Assembly: GCA_022705125.1 (NCBI GenBank)
Contig: JAKJFB010000082.1
Location: forward strand, 1-5,354
From: Pseudomonadota bacterium
Lineage (GTDB): Bacteria; Pseudomonadota; Gammaproteobacteria; Pseudomonadales; UBA5518
DNA length: 5,354 nt
Direction of reading: 5' to 3'
Shown: one piece after another, positions 1-5,354 of the stretch
How positions within the stretch are numbered: position 1 is the first letter of the stretch
Layout: the number at the start of each line of letters is the position of its first letter
Program-made: the position numbers and the translations under genes
Notes under the pieces: model-generated
What the model was told of the DNA's origin: nothing
The model's input: the letters and a program-made list of their open reading frames with translations, nothing else
The model's database searches: none

Positions 1-100
1 AGAATTGCCGGCGTCTCGAATCGATCAGCGTCCAGTTTCTTTCAGTCGAGCGGCTGCCGCCACCCCCGGTTATACATCCGACGCTTTCTTCAGCTCCTGC

Positions 101-109
101 TGTTACACT
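101..109 (+). promoter_or_regulatory. Candidate extended -10 promoter element for mscL
   Basis: TGTTACACT reads as an extended -10 (TG-n-TACACT, four of six matches to TATAAT). I found no convincing -35 hexamer 16-18 bases upstream. Transcription would start near 115 and give a leader of about 47 bases before the mscL ATG. This is inferred from motif and position only. Confidence 0.25.
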
Positions 110-117
110 CCCGACGA

Positions 118-131
118 CCGGGATATCCCGG
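118..131. repeat. Perfect 14-bp palindrome CCGGGATATCCCGG in the mscL leader
   Basis: The sequence is its own reverse complement over 14 bases, centred on GATATC. It lies 30 bases upstream of the mscL ATG and just after the candidate -10. In DNA it could be a dimeric repressor site. In RNA it could form only a short hairpin (five GC-rich pairs with an ATAT loop). No known regulator is recognised. Confidence 0.5.
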
Positions 132-161
132 GGTGAAAAACAACAAACGGAGAGTGTTGCC

Positions 162-584
162 ATGAGCATGCTGAAGGAGTTCAAGGAGTTCGCCGTCAAG
201 GGCAACGTGGTGGACATGGCCGTGGGCATCATCATCGGTGGCGCCTTCGGGACCATCGTGCAGAGCCTGGTGAAGGATGTGCTGATGCCGCCGATCGGCC
301 TGCTGCTGGGCGGGGTGGATTTCTCCGGCCTGTTCCTGGTGCTGAAAGGCGAGGGCGAGTTCAGGAGCATCGCCGACGCCGCCTCTGCCGGCGCGGTCAC
401 CATCAACTACGGCGTATTCATCAACAACATCATCAGCTTCCTTATCGTCGCCTTCGCGGTATTCCTGCTGATCAAGGGCATCAACAAGCTCAAGCGCGAG
501 GAGCAGGCGGCACCCGCGGAGCCGCCGCCCACCCCGGAAGACGTGCTGCTGCTGCGCGAGATCCGCGACAGTCTGAAGAAGTAG
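162..584 (+). CDS. mscL: Large-conductance mechanosensitive channel MscL
   Basis: MscL is an inner-membrane homopentameric channel that opens under membrane tension and releases solutes during hypo-osmotic shock. The 140-residue product is close to the usual length (136 in E. coli). It has the amphipathic N-terminal helix ([10 protein letters not shown]), the signature GNVVDMAVG at residues 14-22 at the start of the first membrane helix (about 16-46), a periplasmic loop, a second helix (about 81-106, containing INYGVFINN and FLIVAFAVF), a Pro/Ala-rich linker and the C-terminal bundle helix ([15 protein letters not shown]). The ATG at 162 is preceded by GGAGAG at 149-154, seven bases away, and gives the family's normal N-terminus. 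The pore-lining positions equivalent to E. coli Leu19 and Val23 are Met19 and Ile23 here, while Gly22 is kept. It appears to be a single-gene unit ending at a hairpin, convergent with the flavin reductase gene. Confidence 0.97.
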   Translation: MSMLKEFKEFAVKGNVVDMAVGIIIGGAFGTIVQSLVKDVLMPPIGLLLGGVDFSGLFLVLKGEGEFRSIADAASAGAVTINYGVFINNIISFLIVAFAVFLLIKGINKLKREEQAAPAEPPPTPEDVLLLREIRDSLKK

Positions 585-594
585 GGCAACCCCT

Positions 595-623
595 GAAGAG
601 CCCGGCACCAAGCCGGGTTCTTC
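595..623 (+). terminator. Terminator-like hairpin after mscL
   Basis: A 12-pair stem (595-606 with 612-623, one G-U pair) closes a five-base ACCAA loop, 10 bases after the mscL stop. The 3' arm ends in TTCTTC and is followed by GCTTTCGG, so the U-tract is weak. The hairpin lies between convergent genes and may also help stop transcription from the minus strand, though that side has no U-run. Confidence 0.7.
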
Positions 624-678
624 GCTTTCGGCAGGACCAGATCCCGTTGCCCGGCGCACGGGCCCGCCACATCGGCGC

Positions 679-1215
679 CTATTTCGCCCGCGACGGCAGC
701 CTGATCGAATCGCCCGCGACCATGAACACCCCGCGGCCGCGGTGGTGCACCGTGCGCGGGTCCTTCACGGCCGGGTCGATCCAGGCCTTCACGACCTCCA
801 GCACGAAGAAGTTGTAGCGGTTCACCAGGCGCGTATCGAGCACGCGGCACTCCAGGTTCGCCCAGCACTCGGCCACCAGCGGCGACGCGACCAGCTTCGC
901 GGGGGCCGCCGTCAGGCCGAAGGCCGCGAACTTGTCCACGCGACGCCCGGAACTGTTGCCGCAGGCCACCACCTTCGCCGCGAGCTCCGCGGCCGGGATG
1001 TTGAGCACGCATTCGCGCGTGGCCTTCAGCGCCGCGAAGCTGAAGTCGCGAGCGCTGACCACGCAGCCGACCAGCGGCGGCTCGAAGTCCATCATCGTGT
1101 GCCAGGACATCGCCATCACGTTGGCGCGACCCTTGTGGCACGTGGATAAAAGAAGGACCGGGCCGGGTTCGAGCAGGCCGTAGACCTTGCCGAGGGCCAG
1201 CGATCGCTTTTGCAT
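679..1215 (-). CDS. Flavin reductase-like FMN-binding split-barrel protein
   Basis: The 178-residue protein resembles the flavin reductase-like (DIM6/NTAB) family. Members have an FMN-binding split-barrel fold and usually reduce flavin with NAD(P)H or bind FMN; the natural substrate of this subgroup is not known to me. Recognisable blocks are a strand VLLLSTCHKGRANVMAMSW at about residues 20-38, the MMDFEPPLVGCVVS block (41-54), ECVLNIP (68-74), the ACGNSSGRRVDKFAAFGL block (84-101), AECWANLECRV (116-125) and a C-terminal segment with NRYNFFVLEVVKAWID (132-147) and HHRGRGVFMVAG (157-168). There is no signal peptide, so it should be cytoplasmic. ATG at 1213-1215 is supported by GAGGG at 1226-1230 on the minus strand, 10 bases away. 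It lies 26 bases downstream of the DUF3147-like gene and is probably co-transcribed with it. Confidence 0.85.
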   Translation of the reverse strand: MQKRSLALGKVYGLLEPGPVLLLSTCHKGRANVMAMSWHTMMDFEPPLVGCVVSARDFSFAALKATRECVLNIPAAELAAKVVACGNSSGRRVDKFAAFGLTAAPAKLVASPLVAECWANLECRVLDTRLVNRYNFFVLEVVKAWIDPAVKDPRTVHHRGRGVFMVAGDSIRLPSRAK

Positions 1216-1241
1216 GGTTGGTTTACCCTCGATGAGCCGGA

Positions 1242-1592
1242 CTACAGCAATTCGATACCGAAACGCCGCACCAGCAGCGCGAACGCGGCGAAGCAGGCGA
1301 GCGCGACGAGCACGCTGGCCAGCAGCGTGGGCCAGAACCCCAGGCGCGGCAGCAACGCCGGGAACACCAGCAACATGGGCAGCGTGGGCACGGCGTACCA
1401 GAAGGTGTACCGGGCGAGGTTCGCGATCTTCTGCTCGGGCTGCTGCTCCACGTGCAACCAGATCAGCGCGAGCACCGTGACCAGCGGCAGCGCGGCGATC
1501 AGGCCGCCGAGACGGTCGCTACGCCTGGCGAATTCGGAAACGAGCACCACCACGGCGGCGGTAACGGCGTATTTGGTCAGCAACCAGGCCAC
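1242..1592 (-). CDS. DUF3147-like small integral membrane protein
   Basis: This 116-residue, very hydrophobic protein resembles the DUF3147 family of uncharacterised inner-membrane proteins. Four membrane segments can be seen at about residues 4-20, 29-47, 64-82 and 87-108. The family-like blocks are LLTKYAVTAAVVVLVSE near the N-terminus, RSDRLGGLIAALPLVTVLA (24-42), WYAVPTLPMLLVFPALLPRLGFWP (65-88) and the C-terminus RRFGIELL. The start is GTG (1590-1592 read on the minus strand), chosen because AGGA lies six bases upstream and the resulting N-terminus (MAWLLTKY) fits the family. It is the first gene of a probable two-gene operon with the flavin reductase and is divergent from the response regulator. 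Its function is unknown; no catalytic or transport motif is visible. Confidence 0.8.
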   Translation of the reverse strand: MAWLLTKYAVTAAVVVLVSEFARRSDRLGGLIAALPLVTVLALIWLHVEQQPEQKIANLARYTFWYAVPTLPMLLVFPALLPRLGFWPTLLASVLVALACFAAFALLVRRFGIELL

Positions 1593-1810
1593 GGCGATTC
1601 CTGGGTAACGGGATGGATACCCGCATCCTACGGCCTGACCAGGTCGAACGAAACAGCGGGACTGCCGCCGCGCCGGTTGCGGTATGCTCTGCGCTTCCTG
1701 TAGTCATGCGCGGTGCCTGCGCCCGTGAACACCATCGCTGCCACTGCCGCCACGCAACGCCCGCGCATGACGCCGGGCGGCCACTCGCCCGCGCCCGCGT
1801 AAACAACACC
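1593..1810. other. Divergent intergenic region between the DUF3147-like gene and the response regulator
   Basis: This 218-base region should hold promoters for both flanking transcripts, but none is convincing. On the plus strand TATGCT (1683-1688) could be a -10 without a good -35. On the minus strand TAGGAT (complement of 1625-1630) has only a poor -35 seventeen bases away. No TTAA-type repeat like the one at 3874-3890 is present. A 25-codon open frame starting with GTG (1725-1802) lies just before the regulator but has no ribosome site. The regulator's own frame is also open through this region. Confidence 0.5.
1599..1602 (-). promoter_or_regulatory. Ribosome binding site supporting the GTG start
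   Basis: On the minus strand AGGA lies six bases before the GTG of the DUF3147-like gene. There is no ATG nearby in that frame that gives the full first membrane helix, so this site decides the start. Confidence 0.6.
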
Positions 1811-2476
1811 ATGCGCGTGCTGGTCGTCGAGGATTCGGAACGCCTTCGCGGCGCCATCTCCGCGGGGCTGGAAGCAGCGGGGCTCGCGATCGACATGGCG
1901 GCGGACGGGCGCGACGCACTGCCCTACCTGCAATCGGCGTCCTACGCCGTGATCGTGCTCGACATAATGATGCCGCGCATGGATGGTCTTGCGCTGTTGC
2001 GCGAGATCCGCCGGCGCCGGTTGCCGGTACGCGTGCTGGTGCTGTCGGCGCGCGACGCAGTCGCCGACCGCGTCGGCGCACTCGACATCGGCGCCGACGA
2101 CTACCTGGTGAAGCCCTTCTCCTTCGACGAACTGCGCGCGCGCGTGCTGGCGCTGGGCCGGCGTGCGCGGGAAGAGCCGTCGGCGCTGATCGAGCTGGAT
2201 GGGCTCGAGCTCGACACGGCGCGGCGCGTCGCGCGCGGACCGGGCGGCGCGATCACGCTGACGCCGAAGGAGTACGCGCTGCTCGAGACGCTGGTACGTC
2301 ACTCCGGACGCGTACTGAGCCGCGCACAGCTCTTCGAGGGCATCTATGCCAGCGGCAGCGAGTCCTCCGACAAGGTGATCGAAGTGCTGATGAGCAACCT
2401 GCGCGGCAAGCTCGCGCGCGCAGGACTCCCCGAACTCATCCAGACGCGGCGCGGCTTCGGCTATGTCGCCGGCTGA
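1811..2476 (+). CDS. OmpR/PhoB-family response regulator (QseB/PmrA-like)
   Basis: This 221-residue DNA-binding response regulator is presumably phosphorylated by the kinase encoded next to it. The receiver domain (about 1-115) has all the expected residues: acidic pocket Glu7-Asp8, phosphoacceptor Asp51 in VIVLDIMMPRMDG, Ser78 in VLSARD and Lys100 in DDYLVKPF. The C-terminal winged-helix domain (about 125-221) shows LTPKEYALLETLVRHSGRVLSR, the recognition-helix region SSDKVIEVLMSNLRGKL and the terminal hairpin TRRGFGYVAG. The ATG at 1811 gives the standard family N-terminus MRVLVVEDS. It has no clear Shine-Dalgarno, so an upstream or leaderless start is possible, but the extra in-frame residues upstream look non-coding. 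Its last 14 bases overlap the kinase gene. Its likely target is the repeat in front of the efflux genes. Confidence 0.93.
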   Translation: MRVLVVEDSERLRGAISAGLEAAGLAIDMAADGRDALPYLQSASYAVIVLDIMMPRMDGLALLREIRRRRLPVRVLVLSARDAVADRVGALDIGADDYLVKPFSFDELRARVLALGRRAREEPSALIELDGLELDTARRVARGPGGAITLTPKEYALLETLVRHSGRVLSRAQLFEGIYASGSESSDKVIEVLMSNLRGKLARAGLPELIQTRRGFGYVAG

Positions 2477-3863
2477 AGCCCTGACACTCAGGCGGCGCGT
2501 CGCACTGGGTGTGGCGCTCGCGGTCGCGGTGGCGCTCGGCGGCCTGTTCCTGCTGATCGATACACTGGTGGATCGCGAGCTTTACCGGCGCTTCGATGCC
2601 GGCCTCTCGGCACGCGCCAACGCGATCGCAGGCTACCTCGGCGCGCGCGTCGAGGGTGCCGGCGAGATCTCGCTCTGGATGCCGGAATTTCGCGAGGAAG
2701 GACATACGGATTACTTCCAGGCCTGGGACGCGCGCTCGCGCGTGATCGCGCGCTCCGCATCGAGCCAGTCGGTGGACCTGCCCCGGCCCGACGGGGTCAC
2801 GAGCGCGCGCTTCCTCCATTACGACCAGCGGCTTCCCGACGGCCACCGCGGCCGCGCCGTGGCGCGCGTGTTCCCGCTCGCTCCCGGCGACGAACGCGGC
2901 AGCCTGACGCTGGTAGTGGCAGAGGAGCGCGAGCAGATCGACGCGCTCGAGGCTCGCATCCACCTGATCTTCGTGTCCGGGGTGATGCTCGCGCTCGCGG
3001 CCACGCTGCTGCTGGCATCGAGCGGGGTGCGCCTGGCGCTGGCGCCGCTGGACCGCATCGCCGATCGCATCGCGCGCATCCGTCCCGGGGCGCCGCGCGA
3101 GCCGATCGTCGAGCCCGGGCTGCCGGCGGAACTGCGCCCGGTGGCGCAGAAGTTCGACCAGGTCGTCGACCAGCTGATGGAGACTCTGGAGCGCGAGCGC
3201 CGCTTCGCCCAGGATCTCGCGCACGAGTTGCGCACGCCCGTCGCGGAGCTTCGCGCCATCGCCGAGATCAGCCTGCAGGCCACTGAACCGGAGCGCTTGC
3301 GCGGGGCGCTCGCGGAGCTCAGCGTGCTGGGTGCCGAGATGGACCGCACCGTGGAGGCACTGCTCACGCTGGCACGCTTCGACGCCGGGCTCGAGGTCGG
3401 CGCCGCGGAGCCGCTGGAGCTGGTCGCGTTGCTGCGCGAGAGCGCCGCGCGCTTCGACGAGACTGTCAGCGCGCGCGGAGTCACGTTCGCTTGGGCGCTG
3501 CCCGCCGAATGCTGGGTGCAGGCGGATGCCGCCATGCTCGAACGCCTGCTCGCCACGTTGTGCGCCAACGCAATGGATCACGCCCCACCGGGCAGTACCG
3601 TGCGCGTGCGATTGCGCCCCGATCCGGCCCCGGTGCTCGAGTTTGCCAATCCGGCACCGCAACTGGCGGAAGAAGACCTGCCCCGCCTCGGCGCGCGCTT
3701 CTTCCGTGCACCGAACGGCGAAGCCGGCAGCGGCGGCCATCACGCCGGCCTGGGGCTCGCGCTGGCGCGGGCGCTGGCGCGCGCCCACGGGCTGCGGCTG
3801 GACTTCGCGCTGCGCGATGGCGAACTCGTCATCCGCATCGATGGCTTCGTGCCACTGCCCTGA
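2463..3863 (+). CDS. Sensor histidine kinase partner of the response regulator
   Basis: This 466-residue inner-membrane kinase has membrane helix 1 at about residues 13-33, a periplasmic sensor region (about 34-166), helix 2 at about 167-188 and a HAMP linker (about 189-241). The dimerisation/phosphorylation domain carries His254 in LAHELRTPVAELRA. The ATP-binding domain spans about 355-466. The N-box keeps Asn369 (CANAMDHAPPG), but the usual earlier Asn is Thr365. The G1 motif DxGxG is missing: FANPAPQLAEEDLPRLGARFFR (394-415) stands at that place. The G2 motif is present as GLGLALARALA (429-439). The overall look is QseC-like. The sensor region has three scattered His (81, 119, 128) and no Cys, so no metal site is obvious. 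The ATG at 2463 overlaps the regulator gene by 14 bases and suggests translational coupling; no strong Shine-Dalgarno is seen before it. Confidence 0.92.
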   Translation: MSPAEALTLRRRVALGVALAVAVALGGLFLLIDTLVDRELYRRFDAGLSARANAIAGYLGARVEGAGEISLWMPEFREEGHTDYFQAWDARSRVIARSASSQSVDLPRPDGVTSARFLHYDQRLPDGHRGRAVARVFPLAPGDERGSLTLVVAEEREQIDALEARIHLIFVSGVMLALAATLLLASSGVRLALAPLDRIADRIARIRPGAPREPIVEPGLPAELRPVAQKFDQVVDQLMETLERERRFAQDLAHELRTPVAELRAIAEISLQATEPERLRGALAELSVLGAEMDRTVEALLTLARFDAGLEVGAAEPLELVALLRESAARFDETVSARGVTFAWALPAECWVQADAAMLERLLATLCANAMDHAPPGSTVRVRLRPDPAPVLEFANPAPQLAEEDLPRLGARFFRAPNGEAGSGGHHAGLGLALARALARAHGLRLDFALRDGELVIRIDGFVPLP

Positions 3864-3873
3864 ACCGGGTGCG

Positions 3874-3890
3874 CTTAAGCAAATCCTAAG
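3874..3890 (+). promoter_or_regulatory. Putative response-regulator operator, PmrA/QseB-type direct repeat
   Basis: CTTAAG, five bases, then CCTAAG forms a direct repeat with 11-base (one helical turn) spacing. This is the layout known for PmrA boxes (cTTAAg-N5-cTTAAg) and similar QseB sites. It is an AT-rich island in very GC-rich sequence, 11 bases after the kinase stop and 46 bases before the adaptor ATG. A weak -10-like GATCAT (3901-3906) follows 10 bases later, a spacing typical of promoters where the activator replaces the -35. The motif is seen directly; that the regulator encoded at 1811-2476 binds it is inference. Confidence 0.55.
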
Positions 3891-3920
3891 CCTGCCTTGC
3901 GATCATGGCGCGATCCCGAG

Positions 3921-3925
3921 AGGAG
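3921..3925 (+). promoter_or_regulatory. Ribosome binding site that sets the adaptor start
   Basis: AGGAG within GAGAGGAG lies 10 bases before the ATG at 3936. It favours this start over an in-frame TTG at 3897, which would put 13 charged residues in front of the signal peptide. Confidence 0.75.
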
Positions 3926-3935
3926 CGCCTTCGCC

Positions 3936-5003
3936 ATGCCGTCCCCGTCACGCACGTTTCTTTGCGCCGCCCTGCTGGCCGCCACGCTCACCACAGCTGC
4001 CGAGGCCGCGCCCGCTGCGCTCGCGATCAGCCCCGCGCAGGCCCAGGCGATGGGCCTGGAGTTCGCGCCGGCGGTCGCGGCCGACTGGGTGCGCGTCGCG
4101 CGACTGCCGGCGCGCGTGGAACTCGACGCCAGCGTGCGCCGGCTGGTCGCGGCGCGGCATCCGGGCACGGTGGCCGGCGTGTACGTACGCGAAGGCGAGG
4201 ACGTGCTCGCGGGGCAATTGTTGCTGAGCCTGCAGAGCCCCGAATGGGCCGACGCCGTCGCGCTGGCGCAGGCGAACACCGCGCGGCTGACGCAGGCCGG
4301 ACAAGCCGAGACGCGCGCCCGCGCGCTGCTCGAGGCCGGCGTCATTGCGCGGCGCGAACTCGAGTCGGCGCAGGCCGAACTGGCAGCACTGCGCGCCACC
4401 GTGGCTGGCGACGCCGCTCGAACAGCCGGTGCCCGCATCGGGCGCGACGGCTCGGTGGAATTGCTGGCGCCGTCGGGGGGACGGGTGCTGCGCCGGCCGC
4501 ACGATCCCGGCCATGCCGTGAACGCCGGCGAGATGCTGCTCGAGATTGCCTCGGGCGATGCGCTGGTCGCGCTCGGCAGCGCACCCCCGCGACTCGCCGG
4601 ACAGATCGCTTCCGGCATGCGCGCGACCACCGCGTCCGGCATCGAGGGCGAAGTCACGGCGGTCAGCGGCGCGCTCGATCCCGCGACACACGCTCTGGCG
4701 GTGCGTTTCAGGCTGCCGGGCGGCGCGGCCGCGCCGGGACAGATGATCGAGCTCGCGATCGCGCGGCCGGCTCCGAGCGGCGCGGTCGAGGTCCCGGCAG
4801 TCGCGGTCGTGGACCTGGCCGGCACGCCCACGGTGTTCGTCGCGCGCGGCGATGGTTTCGCGGCGCAGCCCGTGGACCTGCTGGCGCGTGACGGTGCCTC
4901 GGCCTGGATGACCGGTGTGCGCGCCGACGAGCGCGTGGTGACACGCGGCGTGCTGGCGCTGAAATCGCTGGCCGAAAGCGATACCGATGCGGGAGGCGAA
5001 TGA
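3936..5003 (+). CDS. RND efflux periplasmic adaptor (membrane fusion protein, CzcB-like)
   Basis: The 355-residue adaptor links an inner-membrane RND pump to an outer-membrane channel. An N-terminal signal peptide (FLCAALLAATLTTAAEA, cleavage likely after Ala24) sends it to the periplasm. Cys10 is preceded by Leu, so there is no lipobox. Domain order fits the HlyD/CzcB family: first lipoyl half around 72-102 (HPGTVAGVYVREGEDVLAGQLL), a short helical hairpin at about 103-158, second lipoyl half at about 173-206 (ELLAPSGGRVLRRPHDPGHAVNAGEMLLEI), a beta-barrel with GALDPATHALAVRFRLPG (245-262) and PGQMIELAI (267-275), and a membrane-proximal domain with VEVPAVAVVDLAGTPTVFVA (284-303). The mature protein has no Cys and no His- or Met-rich metal-binding tail. 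It is one base from the pump gene and 72 bases after the kinase. Confidence 0.9.
   Translation: MPSPSRTFLCAALLAATLTTAAEAAPAALAISPAQAQAMGLEFAPAVAADWVRVARLPARVELDASVRRLVAARHPGTVAGVYVREGEDVLAGQLLLSLQSPEWADAVALAQANTARLTQAGQAETRARALLEAGVIARRELESAQAELAALRATVAGDAARTAGARIGRDGSVELLAPSGGRVLRRPHDPGHAVNAGEMLLEIASGDALVALGSAPPRLAGQIASGMRATTASGIEGEVTAVSGALDPATHALAVRFRLPGGAAAPGQMIELAIARPAPSGAVEVPAVAVVDLAGTPTVFVARGDGFAAQPVDLLARDGASAWMTGVRADERVVTRGVLALKSLAESDTDAGGE
4991..4996 (+). promoter_or_regulatory. Ribosome binding site of the RND pump gene
   Basis: GGGAGG sits eight bases before the ATG at 5005, inside the last codons of the adaptor gene. An in-frame ATG at 4987 exists but would contain this site within its coding sequence, so 5005 is preferred. 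Confidence 0.7.
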
Positions 5004-5004
5004 G

Positions 5005-5354
5005 ATGCTGGCCCGCCTGGTCGAATTCGCGCTGTCGCAGCGCCTGCTGATGGCGCTGCTCGCGGTCGCGACGATCGTCGGCGGCGGTATCGCCTGGCGC
5101 GAACTGCCGATCGACGCCTTCCCCGACATTTCCCCGACCCAGGTCAAGCTGATCCTGAAGGCCCCCGGCATGACGCCAGCGGAGGTCGAGCAGCGCGTGA
5201 TCGTACCGCTCGAGATGGAACTGCTGGGCATCCCCCGCCAGGCGATGCTGCGCTCCTCGGCCAAGTACGCAATCGCCGACGTCACGCTCGACTTTGCCGC
5301 GGGCACCGACATCTACTGGGCGCGCCAGCAGGTCGCGGAACGTTTCGCGGCGGT
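5005..5354 (+). CDS. RND efflux pump inner-membrane subunit (CzcA-like), 5' part only
   Basis: Only about the first 117 residues are in the window; full RND pumps have roughly 1000 or more. They are proton-driven inner-membrane trimers that export metals, drugs or other compounds through an adaptor and outer-membrane channel. Visible features are the first membrane helix (about 10-30), then LPIDAFPDISPTQVKLIL (34-51), APGMTPAEVEQRVIVPLEMELLGIP (53-77), SSAKYAIADVTLDF (84-97) and GTDIYWARQQVAERF (100-114). The PIDAFPD, PLE and GTDIYWARQ blocks match the heavy-metal-efflux (CzcA/CusA) branch better than AcrB-type drug pumps. The charged transmembrane residues that help predict the substrate lie beyond the window. 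The ATG is separated from the adaptor stop by one base, implying coupled translation. The gene runs off the right edge. Confidence 0.9.
   Translation, partial: MLARLVEFALSQRLLMALLAVATIVGGGIAWRELPIDAFPDISPTQVKLILKAPGMTPAEVEQRVIVPLEMELLGIPRQAMLRSSAKYAIADVTLDFAAGTDIYWARQQVAERFAA

Larger units (their letters stand above)
1..161. other. Non-coding leader region upstream of mscL
   Basis: I see no gene here. All three plus frames run open for most of the stretch, but none gives a recognisable protein or a start codon with a ribosome site. The region is less GC-rich than the rest of the window and holds a candidate extended -10 (101-109) and a palindrome (118-131). The end of a neighbouring gene beyond the left edge cannot be excluded. 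Confidence 0.5.

Noticed and set aside
71..76. TATACA as the mscL -10 element
   Set aside because: The hexamer is a fair match, but no -35 lies at 16-18 bases upstream and it lacks the TG extension found at 101-109.
407..1141. Minus-strand open frame bridging mscL and the flavin reductase
   Set aside because: It overlaps two well-supported genes in other frames, and its Arg/Gly-rich product matches nothing I recognise.
1613..1810. In-frame N-terminal extension of the response regulator
   Set aside because: The frame is open upstream, but receiver domains start at the MRVLVVEDS position. The extra residues, including a Cys/His-rich stretch, show no known domain and look like chance open GC-rich sequence.
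2436..3788. Long minus-strand open frame opposite the sensor kinase gene
   Set aside because: The plus-strand frame has clear kinase motifs. The antisense product is Arg/Gln/His-rich and low in recognisable features.
3897..3935. TTG start for the adaptor
   Set aside because: It would add 13 charged residues before a normal signal peptide, and the good Shine-Dalgarno at 3921-3925 serves the ATG at 3936.
3948..5312. Long minus-strand open frame opposite the adaptor and pump genes
   Set aside because: It is an antisense shadow caused by high GC content. Its translation is rich in Arg/Ser/Ala with no family signature, while the plus strand encodes recognisable adaptor and pump proteins.

Overview
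The window is a GC-rich bacterial chromosome fragment with tight gene packing, short intergenic gaps and good Shine-Dalgarno sequences. The proteins (MscL, a DUF3147-type membrane protein, a split-barrel flavin reductase, an OmpR/QseB-type two-component pair and a CzcB/CzcA-type RND pump) suggest a gamma- or betaproteobacterium. The genus cannot be named from this sequence alone. No RNA gene, mobile element, CRISPR array or repeat family was seen.

Layout: (1) Positions 1-161 are an apparently non-coding leader, with a weak extended -10 candidate and a perfect 14-bp palindrome, in front of mscL (162-584, +), which is followed by a terminator-like hairpin. (2) Two minus-strand genes converge on mscL: a GTG-started DUF3147-like four-helix membrane protein (1242-1592), then, 26 bases downstream, a flavin reductase-like protein (679-1215). 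They are probably one operon. (3) A 218-base divergent intergenic region (1593-1810) separates them from a plus-strand cluster: response regulator (1811-2476), overlapping sensor kinase (2463-3863), a 72-base gap, RND periplasmic adaptor (3936-5003) and, one base after its stop, the start of an RND inner-membrane pump (5005 to the window edge, incomplete).

The right half reads as a signal-controlled efflux module: kinase and regulator are translationally coupled, and adaptor and pump are translationally coupled. The short gap between the two pairs holds the most interesting regulatory signal in the window, a direct repeat CTTAAG-N5-CCTAAG. It has the layout of the PmrA/QseB-type box recognised by this class of response regulator. 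The simplest reading is that the regulator switches on the efflux pair from this site. The inducing signal and pump substrate cannot be read from the sequence. The pump resembles the heavy-metal-efflux branch of RND transporters, but the adaptor shows no obvious metal-binding motif, and no outer-membrane factor gene lies in the window. Nothing here is clearly a new kind of system; the items of interest are the putative operator, the divergent kinase ATP-binding motifs and the missing outer-membrane partner.
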